This document shows, piece after piece, positions 1-11,350 of a stretch of 64,000 nucleotides of DNA. Position 1 is the stretch's first letter, and the number at the start of each line of letters is the position of its first letter. The DNA is from Caprella mutica (taxonomy: Eukaryota; Arthropoda; Malacostraca; Amphipoda; Caprellidae). The DNA is taken from positions 62,001 through 126,000 of the forward strand of contig CANNZV010001587.1 in the NCBI GenBank assembly GCA_947561585.1. Reading direction: 5' to 3'. Position numbers and translations under genes: made by a program. The notes beneath the pieces are model-generated. The model worked only from the letters and a program-made list of their open reading frames with translations, was not told the DNA's origin and did no database searches.

Positions 1-1077
1 TGAAACTTCTTTTAGCTACAATATAACTTCCTGCCTCGTTGTTTTTGACAAAACCATACAGAATTTTTACGGTATTTGCCTCAACGACTTGGCTACTTAT
101 ATGAACATTACCGTTCTTCTCGCGTATTTTATTCTTTTTCCTAGACTTCGTTTTCATCTCGGACTTCATAACCTCTGCTTGCCCTTTCTGTTTTAATTGA
201 GGTTTAACCCTTACCTTCGCAATACTACTGTGGCTGTTTGTTCGTTCATTTATTTGTCTTATCAACGTTCTTCTCTTTGACCTATTAGAAATGAGAACTA
301 ACTCTGCTATTAAGCAATCCGTGCTTAATAGTTCTTTAGTAGCTATTTTACGTTTTTCCATAAACGGAATCTTTTCTTCACCTAACTTCAATATATTCTT
401 ATCAAAATCAATTTGCGCGTTCGTTAACGCGTCCCTTCCTAATATGACGTCATAGGGTAGACTGTTGTTATCGATTAGTAAAGCGTTTACTCTTTGCTTA
501 TTTGACTTTGATTCTAATACAAAATTTATTTCACCTTTCACTTCGGAACGTCCGTTTATGCCTTTAATAGTTACGTCCGATTTCATTATGTCCTCGTGAC
601 TCGCCATGTATTTAAAATTACGACTGTTTAAAATCGATCTCTCACTTCCTGAATCTATTAAAGCTTCCCAATCAAATTCTTTACTATGTAAAATTATCGT
701 TGGCTTAGAAGTCCGTTTTATCGTATAATGACAGTCCGTCAATCCGCTTAATTCATCCTTATTTTTTACAAACTGAACTGTAATATACGTTTCGCTTGTT
801 ATTTTATCCTCAACGCTTAACTCTACTTCTTTTAATAAATCGAACTTATTTTTACATTCGCATTGATTTCTTGCATTGAGTGACGAATAAAGTTCACCAT
901 TGAATTTAACGTACACCGGGTCCAATTTATTCATGTTCAATTCACATGCGTGTACGGAGTTACCGACCGTTTTCACATTTGTTTTTGTTACATGTTTAGT
1001 TAAATTAACCCTACCTTGTTGTTTACTTGTGTTCGTATTTACATTTGTTTTCGAAAATCCTTGCTCTGTCCTCGATT
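1..1077 (-). CDS. pol: LTR retrotransposon pol, 5' part (retropepsin), runs off window
   Basis: Reading leftwards from 1077 the frame is open to the window edge, so this is the start of a longer pol whose reverse transcriptase would lie outside. The retroviral-type aspartic protease is recognisable: a LIDSGSERSIL active-site motif near 630-670 and a YDVILGRDAL motif near 430-460, which fits the second conserved strand of retropepsins. Downstream it becomes a lysine-rich linker. The frame is -1 relative to the nucleocapsid zinc knuckle just upstream, the arrangement expected when pol is made by -1 ribosomal frameshifting. Ty3/gypsy is the likely group but no RT or integrase is visible to confirm it. 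No stop occurs in pol, in contrast to the broken gag. Confidence 0.75.
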
Positions 1078-2111
1078 AAAAGGTTGTTGAGCACGGCATT
1101 CTCTTCCTATATGTCATAGTTTATTGCACCTGAAGCACTTAATTGTATCACTATTGCTGTGGGGGGTAGGTATTAGTGTTTTGTACATTTGTTCTGCCTG
1201 TGTGATTGTATTTGAATCTGCTTCTGCGTGCATACCTACCTGCTGTTCCTCTGTTTCTTGCATCATATGCGTAATATGCTTCTGATTCTTCCTGCATATC
1301 ATCGTGATAATTACCTTGATTCTCAGCTACTCTTTGATCAGTTTTTTCTATCAAAAAAGTTTGTGTCATTGAAATTTTTCTTTGGTATTAGGATTTTTTT
1401 GTCATGTGGCAAAGATCTTATTTTCTTTGTTGTAGCGGACAGTAAATTAGCTGTTGTTTTGAAAGGTCCTTCAATGACTCCTTTGACGATACTGGGGTTG
1501 ATCTGTGGACCCAATATCGTTAAATACATTGATGTATTCATAAAATCTTTTGCGTGCTTTTTTAATCTGCCTTTGAATACTGCATCGCTTTCAGTTGCCG
1601 TCCTTACGGGGAATCGTGCGTTCAATGTGGCGTCATTTAAAATGTACTCGGTGACTTCGCCAATTTTTTCCAATGTACTTAATATATCACTGGCAGCTGT
1701 AGTTTCATCTTTCAATTTATTAGTGTATAATTCGTGACATACACTGTAGATATCCTTGCTGTCTTTCTGCACATATATATCTTCTAGTACCGTGCATATT
1801 TCTTCGTAGGTGCTATCTTTAAATGTTCTACCGTTAACACCGTTATTAACAGTAATTTGAAAATCTCCCAGCTTGCAGTCAGCGCTTCTGAAAAGGATCT
1901 TCTTCTTCTCTGCATCGCCCTTGTCTCCTAAACTGGATATATGATTATTTAATAGACTCAAATGTTGCTTAAATGTGTTTTTTTCCTCGAAAGCTGGATC
2001 TTCTGGCCTCCTCCTTCCTCTGAATATCGGCAACGAATCAGAATTAATTATTGTCGTACTCCTGCTTTTAATTATCTCTTGGAGTTGAGCTTGTGTCAAT
2101 TCAACCGACAT
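1039..2111 (-). pseudogene. gag: LTR retrotransposon gag, broken
   Basis: A 257-residue open frame (2111-1338) beginning MSVELTQAQ has the length and composition of a retrotransposon capsid region, followed by two shorter pieces in other frames (1369-1151 and 1302-1114). The last piece reaches a nucleocapsid zinc knuckle: CFRC-NKL, then a stop, then HIGREC. That is CX2CX4HX4C with one position changed to TGA at about 1114; the family usually has glycine there, so a single GGA-to-TGA change explains it. The frame ends at 1039. Two apparent frameshifts plus this nonsense codon mean the gag is not functional as read. The assignment rests on zinc knuckle, gene order and the adjoining protease, not on capsid similarity. 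Confidence 0.7.
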
Positions 2112-2439
2112 TGTTTCTGTGTTTGTTTGTTTCTCTATTCTATTTATGTTCTGTTGTGTATCTGATTTTTTTTGGGGGTGTAATGTTTTGTTTACTTTTC
2201 TTTATTCGTGGTTTTGTCTTTCTTCCAGATCTAAACTCTACCGATTCTGGATTTATCACTTCGTGTTATGAACTATAATTTCAATAAGAATAGCTATACC
2301 TATATATTTCAATAACTCTTGGAAAAACATTGTTTATTTCTCAAAAGTATCGAATGATGTTAATTGCTTACATCTTCTCTTTTAACCCTTACCCTAAAAG
2401 TCCGTTAAAATACCACCGTAAGACAATCTTATTGTATCC

Positions 2440-2845
2440 GTAGGATTATTATTGAATATAAGGCCTATGTATATAATGAGCTGTTTGTAGTCCAATTCGA
2501 AAATAAGCCTAAACTGATGCTTTCCTGTAAAGTTTGGTCCTCAGTTAGATTGGCTCTAGACTTTGTGGAGTTAACAACCACGCTCTACATTTTACCCTCT
2601 TTTCGATTATCTGCAATAAGTCCATATTTGCCAAACTGTGTATTTTTATATTTGTGCCTATAATAAAATGGAACCGGTCATTACCCGCTTTCATTTCCTG
2701 TGTAATTGATAGACATTAATTAGATCAGTTACTGAATTATGGAAATAAAGAATAAACAATTAGTTCTGAAGGGATAGATTCACATATATTCCTATTAAAA
2801 TTTGAAAGTCTAGTGTCAATTCTCAAACCCAAGAAGTGATCATAA
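2440..2845. repeat. Dispersed repeat, copy 1 (candidate LTR)
   Basis: This segment aligns by eye, in the same orientation, with 21700-21900 plus 23128-23345. Shared landmarks are a GAATATAAGGCCT-like block, AATAAGTCCATAT, GTGTATTTTT, GATAGACA-TAATT, TTATGGAAATA and TTCTGAAGGGA. Because it sits upstream of a retrotransposon gag it could be that element's LTR, which would make the second copy a solo LTR, but the ends are not defined. Confidence 0.5.
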
Positions 2846-3433
2846 CATTTGGTGGCTTTGAAATGACTTTGAAATGATATTTTGTGATCAATACATTATA
2901 CATTTCGGGTGCCCACGCTCCAACCGATAGTACATGGACCTATTGTAAATCTGGCCGACTGTACCACGCTACCAATACGAATACCCCAGTGAGGAAGTGT
3001 GTAACCTAACACAACCCGGTGTGATTGAATCACAGTAAGAATGATATAGTGAATCAATGATACTTGTAACCAGTTCTACAGTTTCACAGTGGTTGCTGCC
3101 TTCACTCTTCACTCTGATTCGATTTAACTTTGAAGTGATATTTTGTTCTTATAAATATACTTCGATTGTCTACGTCTGCCCGATAGTAAATAGAACTATT
3201 GTACATCTGCGGATAGTACCCTGTTTCCCCTCGACCACCTTACCATAGCAATGGCATGGCCAGTGAGTGAGTGACTAACCTACCAACACCCAGAGTGAAT
3301 TCCCCATGTAATTGATAATTGTACAGAGTGAATTCTACAGTTATGATGTGGGAATTGACTTCTTTATTCTCTTCACTGTGATTTGACTATTCAGTCATTG
3401 AATATGCTATCAACAGAAAGTGTTTCGATATTC

Positions 3434-3567
3434 GACGTCAGAGACAACAGACTCTTTGTTTTCTCCAAGCGCGTCTTTTCAAAAGTGTGATTTCCCTCGC
3501 ATCTTGTGACGTCATAACAACACTCTTTTGTTCACCAGCGCGTCATTTTTCGAAAATTGTGACGTCA
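3434..3567. promoter_or_regulatory. Three tandem CRE-like sites (GACGTCA) in a decayed tandem unit
   Basis: GACGTCA occurs at 3434-3440, and the full palindrome TGACGTCA at 3507-3514 and 3560-3567. Each is followed by similar sequence (AACA-C-CT, TTTGTT, GCGTC), so this is a short degenerate tandem repeat of roughly 55-75 bp carrying an ATF/CREB-type site. If it lies in the retrotransposon LTR it would suit an enhancer; that role is inference. Confidence 0.35.
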
Positions 3568-4100
3568 GTAACAACGGTCTTCGTTTTCTACCGCATCGTT
3601 AATGATTTAATGCACTGAAATCTACTAGACGAAAATGTGACAATTCTTCGAAATCGTGTTTCTCGATTTCATTTCACGTCTCAACGTTCATTTACCATCA
3701 CTCCTTTAATTTAATGCTAAGTCGTCGGACATCCATCTACATTTTCCCCATCTATGGTTTCCCAATATAAGGTGTCCCCATTTACGCATTGGAGAGTTCT
3801 GCGTTTCCCACTCTGCTTCGTCGTTTTACCCAGTCTACGCCCTAACTCCATGAGAGATGTCCCAAATCAGGCTCATCCCATTGAAAGGCAGACATCTGGC
3901 GTCTGTCCTGGTTCTACCACAGGCTTCTTAGAGTGCTGTATTCCCCTCTCGTCATGCGGTTGCCGCCCCTGTTCAAAACTGTGGGGTTCACAGTTAAGAG
4001 TTCCAACACCATGAAGAACCACAAAATCCATTGGTATGGTTGCCTAATAATGTGAAGTGAACTTCGAAAAAAAAAAAATCGAAAAAGTATGAAAATCATT

Positions 4101-6200
4101 AGGATTAAAGAACAATTTAAATAGGAATTTTATATTAGATTACCTTAGATGCGCATCATAGATAATCATTTTTAATTGACTAGGACATGGCCATTAGTTG
4201 AAGTTTTCTTTCTGATTCGATTTTTTCGATATCTTTAATAGATTATGCGAAATCTAATTACTGATACCGTTATTTCGAAATTGATTGAAATACATATTAA
4301 CTAACATTTTTAGGAATATGATCATTTTATCTCAAATATCTTATTTACAATAGAATAATTTTGAGAATTCATTATAAATAATTTTGGTATATTACTCACA
4401 TTTAATGTATGTCATCTGTGCGTTATTTTGATTTTTTTTTATGTGACTATTTATTTCATATCCATTATTTTATCATGTCTTTTATCTTTATTTATTTATT
4501 TTCATGTGGTTAATTTAGGAATCTTTATTTGGTAAACATTGACTGATTTTATGTTCTGCATTTTCTAATATCGTATGTAAGTTTAGAGTTGGGCAAATGA
4601 TGAATAATCGAACTTAAAGAACGAAAAGGGCTTGTAATTAAATAATTGTTACATATATCGGTTCCAAATTTACCAAAAGTGTAAAGACCGTATGATAACT
4701 CTGCGTTAAATTGTAAATAATTAAAATAATTATCGATCGCTTCTTGTTATACCATAGAGGATGTAATTATCCTTGGTAATTATCCAATGGTTTTCCTAAG
4801 AGTTGACAAGTTAATGCTAATGATCATAAAGTCTTAGGTAGGGAAATAACGCATGTGACTTACTGTAAAATGATTTACCAGTCACGTTAATTTTACCACG
4901 CCCTGTTATACCGCGATAATTTGCCCAATAAAATAAACAACTCATACTGAAGTAGAATTTGAACATAGGAAAATTAATGGAAAATTTCAGGTTCCGAAAC
5001 TATTTATCTGTATAACATGTGTCATGTTTAAATCATAAAATATTATAAAATTTTCAGTTCAAACTGTATGGAAAGAGTTTCTCACAAAATTTGAATGGCA
5101 CAAAATCGAATAATTAAAATCATAAAACTAATTGAATTATTAGTTGTGAGTTTTCACCTCGCCTACAGATTTGAATCAATTCAAATTATTAATGTGTTGT
5201 AATAAATAGGATGGAATTTTATTGATTACGAAATTTTCATAGTTTCTCAATACGATATTTGATTGATCAATATTCTCTAATAATATAAGTAACTGTGTAG
5301 TAGAATAGAAATATTTTTTATGTAACAATAGTTTAGGAAAAAGAAAATGTATAAAAAAAAAGTGTAAAATTATGGCACTCAATATTATGTTAATATTTGT
5401 ATTCCGTAAAAGGGTCCATTGAATATTTAATGTTGACTATAGAATATTTAATATTATGTAATATTAATCTTAGCAACAGGTTGTTGAATTTACCGTTATT
5501 TGTAACGGTGTGAAAGAAAATATATTGGTTGTTAGGAGAAAAATTTGCGGTAAAATCCATTGTTATATTTTTTAGTATGATAATGTTGGTTAATAATTAC
5601 CATTTGCAAACATGTGATACCACACGTATATTGCTCTGATGAACAGAGTATGTAATCATACATAAATAAATATGCTGATTCCATTAAAACACATATTAAC
5701 AAATGTTTGATTTTACCCGCAGCCTCCCTTTAATGTATTGTTTTTTAAGATTTTCAGTATTTTGATTTTGTTACTCATTTCCTACACATTTTCTTTGATT
5801 AGAGAAGCTCTATAAAATTAAAAGAGGTGTAACTACCCTATATTTTCACTTGGTATTTTTCGTATTTATGTTTCATTTTACTTACCTTATTATTTCGTAC
5901 CTACGTACAATTATATGAGAAAGTTATATAAATATTTTAAGATTTTCATTAAAAAATTTATTCAATAATAATCTGAGATTGCTTACCCTCATTAGAGTTT
6001 CTTTGAAATGCTGTTAAAGAAAACTTAAAAGTTTAAATCCCCAAGTAAACTAATAATTTTGATCCTTTGTAGGGTAGCTTTACCTTTATACTGTCCGTTG
6101 TACGAGCTTTACCTGTATATATAATATATAAATGAATATATACAGTTACACTAGTTCAGAAAATAGGAAAATCAGTCGATAAGTTTAATTAAATTTTATT
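4101..6200. other. AT-rich DNA, no gene seen
   Basis: No open frame looks coding and no RNA gene, terminal inverted repeat or tandem array is visible. Confidence 0.5.
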
Positions 6201-6207
6201 ATTACTC

Positions 6208-6535
6208 TTCGATCGTCTTCGCAAATTTGCAGAAGGTTATATTTTATCCGGCATTTATTTATTTATCATCTTGTTATTCGCATAACTGAAGCAGTGTTCA
6301 AACAAATTACCTGAAATTTGGTGAAGCGATTCTTAATGTCCCGTGAACTTCTTGTAGAATTTTGGGAGCCACCCGGTCAAAGGACATTGTTATTCATAAC
6401 TCAAAAAGTATTGAACCATATTGCATGAAACTTGGTGGGACGATTGGTCAATATACAGGAACCATCTTGTCAGAACAGGTCAAAACGGCGGCGAAGGTAT
6501 GCGCTCTACCGAGTACACGTAATCTAGTTACTGTA
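6208..6535 (+). repeat. Dispersed repeat family, copy A
   Basis: The stretch from CTTCGCAAATTTGCAGAAGG through the CCCGGTCAAAGG block matches the reverse complement of 13620-13803. It continues past the shared part with a diverged internal duplication (AACTCAAAAAGTATTGAACC, CATGAAACTTGGTGGGACGA) and ends near a GCGCTCTACCGAGTAC block. The 102-codon frame at 6362 is repeat sequence, not a gene. The transposon class is not identifiable from this fragment. Confidence 0.6.
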
Positions 6536-7159
6536 TATTTTAAGTTTTCAAAACTAAAATATTCTTGTACTGAGAAAATATCCCCTCTACATCATATGAA
6601 ACAAGAGGTGCGTATAGAAGACTCGCCATATTTGATGGGCCAAGTTATTTTAAGATTTCATGTAGATTGACTTGAATGACTTGTGCAGATTATCCTGTCA
6701 GAATTGAATTTATGTCTCTGATGATTGAATATCCTTCATTTTTGGATAATATGTACTGATTAGTGATTACTAATATAAGCTTTACGTAATATCTCTATCA
6801 TAAATATTCTTGAGAAAATTATAATTTTTTATCTCTTTGATTACTTTAGAAATTGACCTGCCTCGCGCCTCAATTTGCTCTATTGTTAATGGAATTACTG
6901 AGAATGTTGAATGTATGAACGCAAGACTTACTTTCATTATTTCTATTCTCTGTAGACGTTTTTGACATTCTCACTCTGATAAATATCTGGAATAATAAGA
7001 AGCAGAGTTCAAACAAGTTCCCCACCTCATTATAACCTAGCCTATAATAATTTAAATTTCCTAAGTAGAATAGAAATCTAGCTCTTTTTCATTCGCCTGA
7101 TACTATTCATTAATATATGCAGAAGTTTATCATTTGAATATCAAAAATCAACTTATTTT

Positions 7160-7345
7160 ACTAATCATTTTATATTTGCATATTATTTTTTCTAATGTGC
7201 ATCTAATTTGCATATGAACTTTCAATTTTGAATATGCATTTTCTATTTGCATATGCATTTCAAGATACGCATATGCATTTCAAGATTTGCATATGCGTTT
7301 TTTATATGCATGTGCATTATTTCACCAATATGCAAAGTCACAACC
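7160..7345. repeat. Remnant of a hAT-like end rich in GCATATGCAT palindromes
   Basis: Several TTTGCATATGCAT-type palindromes lie in a row and are followed by GTCACAACCCTA at about 7336-7347, the same terminal sequence as the 8851-9726 element. No matching left end or target duplication was found, so this is probably a one-ended relic. Confidence 0.35.
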
Positions 7346-8120
7346 CTAGTCATGATTATCAACAATTTTCACATGCGAAATGCAAGGTTGAGATCTGTGT
7401 GATGCAATTAAATCTATAACTATTTATTTTAAAAAATACAAAAAATTATAAAAAAAATTTCATACATATTTTAAAAAATAGAGTTTTCACAGAATATGAA
7501 CACTAGCTTAAATTCTATATAGATCGTATATTAAGAATTTATATTTATTTATATTTTATTCAGTATGATAAATATGATCAATACAGGCAGGCCTCGCTTT
7601 AAGTACAACTCACTTTAATAAAAGTGGTCCTTATTTCGAGTCATGTTTCGAAATAAGGACTGTTCGTAGACATAGAAAACAGAGACAATTTTTTGTGATT
7701 ATTTCACGGTAACTAAAGAAAAATATCAACATTATAATCCAGATGAGGTTATTAGCAGCAATTGGTTCAGAAATACATGTTCCATTTTAGAATAAGTTCC
7801 GTGTTATCGCACGGTGTCATATTTTCGAACACGTAAAAATCTCTATATAATAATCATTATTCAACTTTTATTTCAATTGGTCCGAAAATGTAGAACGTAC
7901 CAATAACTTGAAACTTATTACCCTTCTTCCATAAATATTTCATAGAGCATAAAATTGCTGTTTGTTAAATGTAACACTATAATTATAGAATTCAAAGTAT
8001 CTATTGATTACTCGCCTATACTGAGTGAGAGTTAAGGTATGGTTGGATTTTAAAACCTTTAATAAATTCACTACTTTAAGCTTTCATCAAAGTCACAAAC
8101 ACTGTTTGATAATAGGCTTA

Positions 8121-8774
8121 TACAGGGTGTCAGACACCTTTGTTGCCAAACTTTAACATAAGGTTGCATTCGTCGAAATAAACACTTTTTATTCTATGAA
8201 GGTATGGTCTAAAATGCTTTGTTAAAGAGCTACCAGGTTAGGAAAGTAGTATCTGTACCATTTATTACTATTAGTTAACGTCACTTTTTTAATGTTGCAA
8301 TAAGAAACAAAACAGTTTTAACAGTAATTATTAGGAGCACAAAAAACGTAATCTTAAATTAAGTTGCATGTTTACAAAATGTGTTCAAACTGCTTCCCAT
8401 TTGTTGCGATGCAGCCGTTCAAACGTTTGTCCAATGATTGGTGGACGCGAGCAAAGACACCAGCAGTTTCACGAATCCTTGCGGGATAAACGTTTGAACG
8501 CTTGCATCGCAACAAATGGGCGGCAAATTGAACACATTCTGTAAACATGTAACCTAATTTAAGATTATGTTTCTTTTGCTCCTAATAATTACAGTTAAAA
8601 ATGTTTTGTTCCTTATCGCAACATTAAAAAAAATAATGTAAACTAATAATAATAAATGGTACAGATACTACTTTCCTAAACTTGTAACTCTTTAACTAGA
8701 ATAAAAAGTGTTTATTCCGACGAATAATTCAACCTTATGTTAAAGTTTGGCAACAAAAGGGTCGGATTGTTGTA
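8121..8774. mobile_element. Large palindromic element built from two transposon 3' ends
   Basis: The arms are about 300 bp each around a short unpaired centre near 8458. Outer ends read TACAGGGTGTC (left) and, reversed from the right, TACAACAATCCGACCC, both followed by TTTGTTGCCAAACTTTAACA. Each arm carries the same short coding tail pointing outward. On the - strand it ends in RLNGCIATNGKQFEHIL and a stop at 8374-8372; on the + strand it ends in RLNACIATNGRQIEHIL and a stop at 8542-8544. This looks like the C-terminus of an arthropod IS630/Tc1-mariner-related transposase, so each arm is a transposon 3' end (last codons, 3' untranslated region, terminus). Confidence 0.75.
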
Positions 8775-8850
8775 CGTACTGTTTTTTATAGAATAGGGAC
8801 TATAAACTGTGAATCTAATAATTCTAAAATAAATTTTCTTTCATCATAAC

Positions 8851-9726
8851 TAGGGTTGTGACAATATTCTCTTTGAAATACGCTTTATATTCTCACGAAA
8901 AATATTCTCATATGCTCTAAATATATTCTTTTATGCTCTGAAATATGCTTTATATTCCTTTAAAATATGCTTTATATTCTTTTCATGCTCAATTATGTTT
9001 TTTATGCTTAATTATGCTTTTTATGCTCAATTCATTAAAAGCGCTGCAATTAGATACATAAATATGATAAGGGATATTAGCAAGTTCCTTAAATAACATT
9101 TGGATGCTAATCTCTTGTTTCGGAGCAATGGAAATCTTTGAAGAGTATAAATAAGTTTTATTAACATGAATCATATGGCACATGGATTCAATATGTATAT
9201 TGTCTGACCAAGTCCAGTCACAGTAATATCGGGTTTATGAAACGGTTAAATTTTAGATTTATACTAAGAAACGTTGGAAAGTTGTTGGGATAAAATAAAA
9301 ATGCATTTTCTAATATTGATTTATGAAACTTGCCAATATCGAACCCTGAACAGGTTTTTCAGGTATTAACCTCAATTCGGCTTGTATGTTCCAATAATTT
9401 TGGCATGTATTGTTCGGCGACGGTCTTTTAAAATTCCTATATACTTACTTTCTATTGTTTTTTTCTTGTAAATATATATTATTTAGTTATATAGCATATC
9501 TCTGAACTGAGAAATATATTAGTTTCATGATTGTTTTATATATTGTTGAAATAATGTTTTATTACTTTTTAATAAAAAGAATAATTTTTTAATAAAAAGA
9601 ATATGTTTTTAATAAAAAGAATAATTTTTTAATAAAAAGAATATGTTTTTAATAAAAAGAATATGCTTTATTTAAAATATGCTCGAGATCATATTTTTAT
9701 GCTAAAAGAATATTGTCACAACCCTA
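8851..9726. mobile_element. Non-autonomous hAT-type element with perfect 8-bp target duplication
   Basis: The terminal inverted repeats are TAGGGTTGTGACAATATTC and its complement. The flanking 8 bp, ATCATAAC, are identical on both sides (8843-8850 and 9727-9734), which is diagnostic of a hAT-type insertion. The ends are rich in ATGCTTTATATTC-like subterminal words. No transposase is readable. A second family member in the opposite orientation lies at 49328-49960. Confidence 0.85.
9555..9665. repeat. About 19-bp tandem repeat inside the hAT element
   Basis: Five to six copies of TTTTTAATAAAAAGAATA(A/TG) lie in tandem near the right end of the element. Confidence 0.7.
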
Positions 9727-10149
9727 ATCATAACTCATAGAAAATGAGATATATAATCAAGAAGTGACAATTATAAATTTCTTGTTACTTTACCTCGCCA
9801 TAGTCACCGTTTGGTAATCAAACTGAGTTGTGATTTGGTAACTAAAGCGGGGGATGACTGTACTACAAAATATTTGGTTGCAGTTTCGTGAATTAAATAA
9901 AAGAATTTGCTTCCTTGATATTGTTATCTGATAGAAAAATAATATTAAAATTATTAATCATCAAAGAACCTTACAGAATACTGATCGTACTCGTTCCACT
10001 CATTAAGTGAAATGAGGACTGAACAGTTAACAAACCCCGAAAGACGTTCAGTTGAAGGTTGAACCTTTACAGTTGAAAGTTAGAGCTTTTTTTTTTCTTT
10101 TTTCATTCGTACTTCTGATGACCTGAGGCTGAAGCTCCTAAATAATGGC

Positions 10150-10211
10150 AAGTCCATATGCTATGTTCTGTTCATCCCTTAAGTCCATATGCTATGTTTT
10201 GTTCATCCCTT
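10150..10211. repeat. 31-bp perfect-register tandem duplication
   Basis: Two adjacent 31-bp copies start AAGTCCATATGCTATGTT and differ at one base. Confidence 0.8.
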
Positions 10212-10539
10212 TTGTCTGCACAGTTCAAGACGTTGCAGATAAAACGGTGTGTGTAAACGTAAAAACTGTGTAGTTTTGGCTTCAGCAAAAGACTGTACAG
10301 TTGCAGCGATGATGAGCTATAAGACTAAGTAGAGCATAGATGTCCATCATTTGTGTGGACAGGTCTGAATGCTTAGTGTCGGAGTAAAAGGTAGCACCGT
10401 GTTAAGCTTCAGCAGTTGTCACTAATTCCAATGAGTCATCAATATTTAGCGTTACAATTTATTTCGAATCGAATATTTTGTACTTTTTTTCCAATGTAAC
10501 TTAACTTTATACACTTTCTGATAAATCTTTTTAGTTCCA

Positions 10540-11350
10540 GGTATTTAAATTTAACCATTGATGAAGCTTTAGATAAAAGAATTGCAATTGTAGTGCTATT
10601 TAAAGCAGGGAAGTTTAAACAAGAGATTTGCAAGAACTTGAAAGTGAGCAGAATACTGGTCTGGAGGACTCTTAAAAGGTGTGAAAAAACTGGGAATGTG
10701 AATAAATCGGACAAGAAAAGGCTATCCTCGAATTGCTATTGCTTCCAAATTGGTAACGGCTACCAAGGAAAAAATCCAGAGAAATCCTAAGAACCTTATT
10801 TGCCAAAATCTGGCAAATGAGGACAATGTAACGTATGGGACCATTTTGACTGATCTTCATTATGATCTGAAGATGATCACATTCAAACATGTGAAGATAC
10901 AGTGACTACTGGCCAAAACTGTTGAGATACGCTTAGCAAGAACCAAGATTCAGCAGGAAGGCACGCTGCCAAACCTTGTTTTCAGTGACGAAAAGAAATG
11001 CGACGTTCAGAAGCAAGTAAACACCCAAAATGATCGTGTTTGGTCACAGAAATGTGAGTTAAGATCTCAGGGAGTCACGCAGAGGCAAAGGGCGGCGTCA
11101 GTGATGGTCTGGGCAGCTGTCTCCGAAACAGGAAGGAGTCCCTTCGTTTTTGTCGACCAATGTGTGAAACACAACCAAGAAAATTACCGAAATGACATTC
11201 TTGTTAGTTCATGGTTGCCCTGCGCTAAAAAAACAATTTCAGAATGTCCTTGGTTATTCTAACGAGATTTGACACCATCACAAGGAGCTAAAAAGATACA
11301 GAACTGGCTGTTGTCCAATGTACCCAACTTCATTTCCAACGCTGAGTATA
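10540..11350 (+). pseudogene. Tc1/mariner-superfamily transposase, decayed and 3'-truncated
   Basis: Reading with one frame change near 10700, the translation has an N-terminal helix-turn-helix (ICKNLKVSRILVWRTLKR), then the first catalytic segment LVFSDEKKCDV, the conserved NDRVWS and VMVWAAVSETGRSPFVFV blocks, NYRNDIL, and a second catalytic segment around RDLTPSQGAKKIQNW. Two in-frame stops are present, one near 10900 and one just before the second aspartate. The SPDLNP-like third block is missing because homology stops at about 11350. The order of blocks is that of IS630-Tc1-mariner transposases; the exact clade cannot be set without the third acidic residue. Confidence 0.7.

Larger units (their letters stand above)
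2112..4100. other. 5' flank of the retrotransposon: leader, possible LTR, degenerate repeats
   Basis: On the - strand this lies upstream of gag, so it should hold the leader, primer-binding site and 5' LTR, but I could not fix the LTR ends or a primer-binding site. Two observations stand. A segment at about 2440-2845 recurs at 21.7-23.3 kb. Two diverged copies of a roughly 110-bp segment lie side by side at about 2855-3010 and 3125-3270. A GC-richer patch at 3740-4020 has an 86-codon open frame that I regard as chance. Confidence 0.4.
7584..9860. mobile_element. pogo/Tigger-like TIR element, decayed, with two nested insertions
   Basis: Left end TA-CAGGCAGGCCTCGCTTTAA (7582 onward) pairs with the right end, which reads TA-CAGTCATCCCCCGCTTTAG on the other strand (9862 leftward). 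The termini continue as degenerate inverted repeats, with AACTCAC paired to AATCAC. Flanking TA and CAG-C--CCTCG termini resemble Tigger/pogo elements. No transposase frame remains. Removing the palindrome at 8121-8774 and the hAT element at 8851-9726 leaves only about 740 bp, so the original was a short non-autonomous element. A hairpin (GTCCTTATTTCGA / TCGAAATAAGGAC) sits at about 7630-7670. Confidence 0.55.

Noticed and set aside
1228..1737. 169-codon + strand frame
   Set aside because: It lies antisense to the retrotransposon gag, whose zinc knuckle and protease fix the coding strand as minus.
3754..4014. 86-codon + strand frame in a GC-richer patch
   Set aside because: No motif, no splice or promoter context; composition alone explains the open frame.
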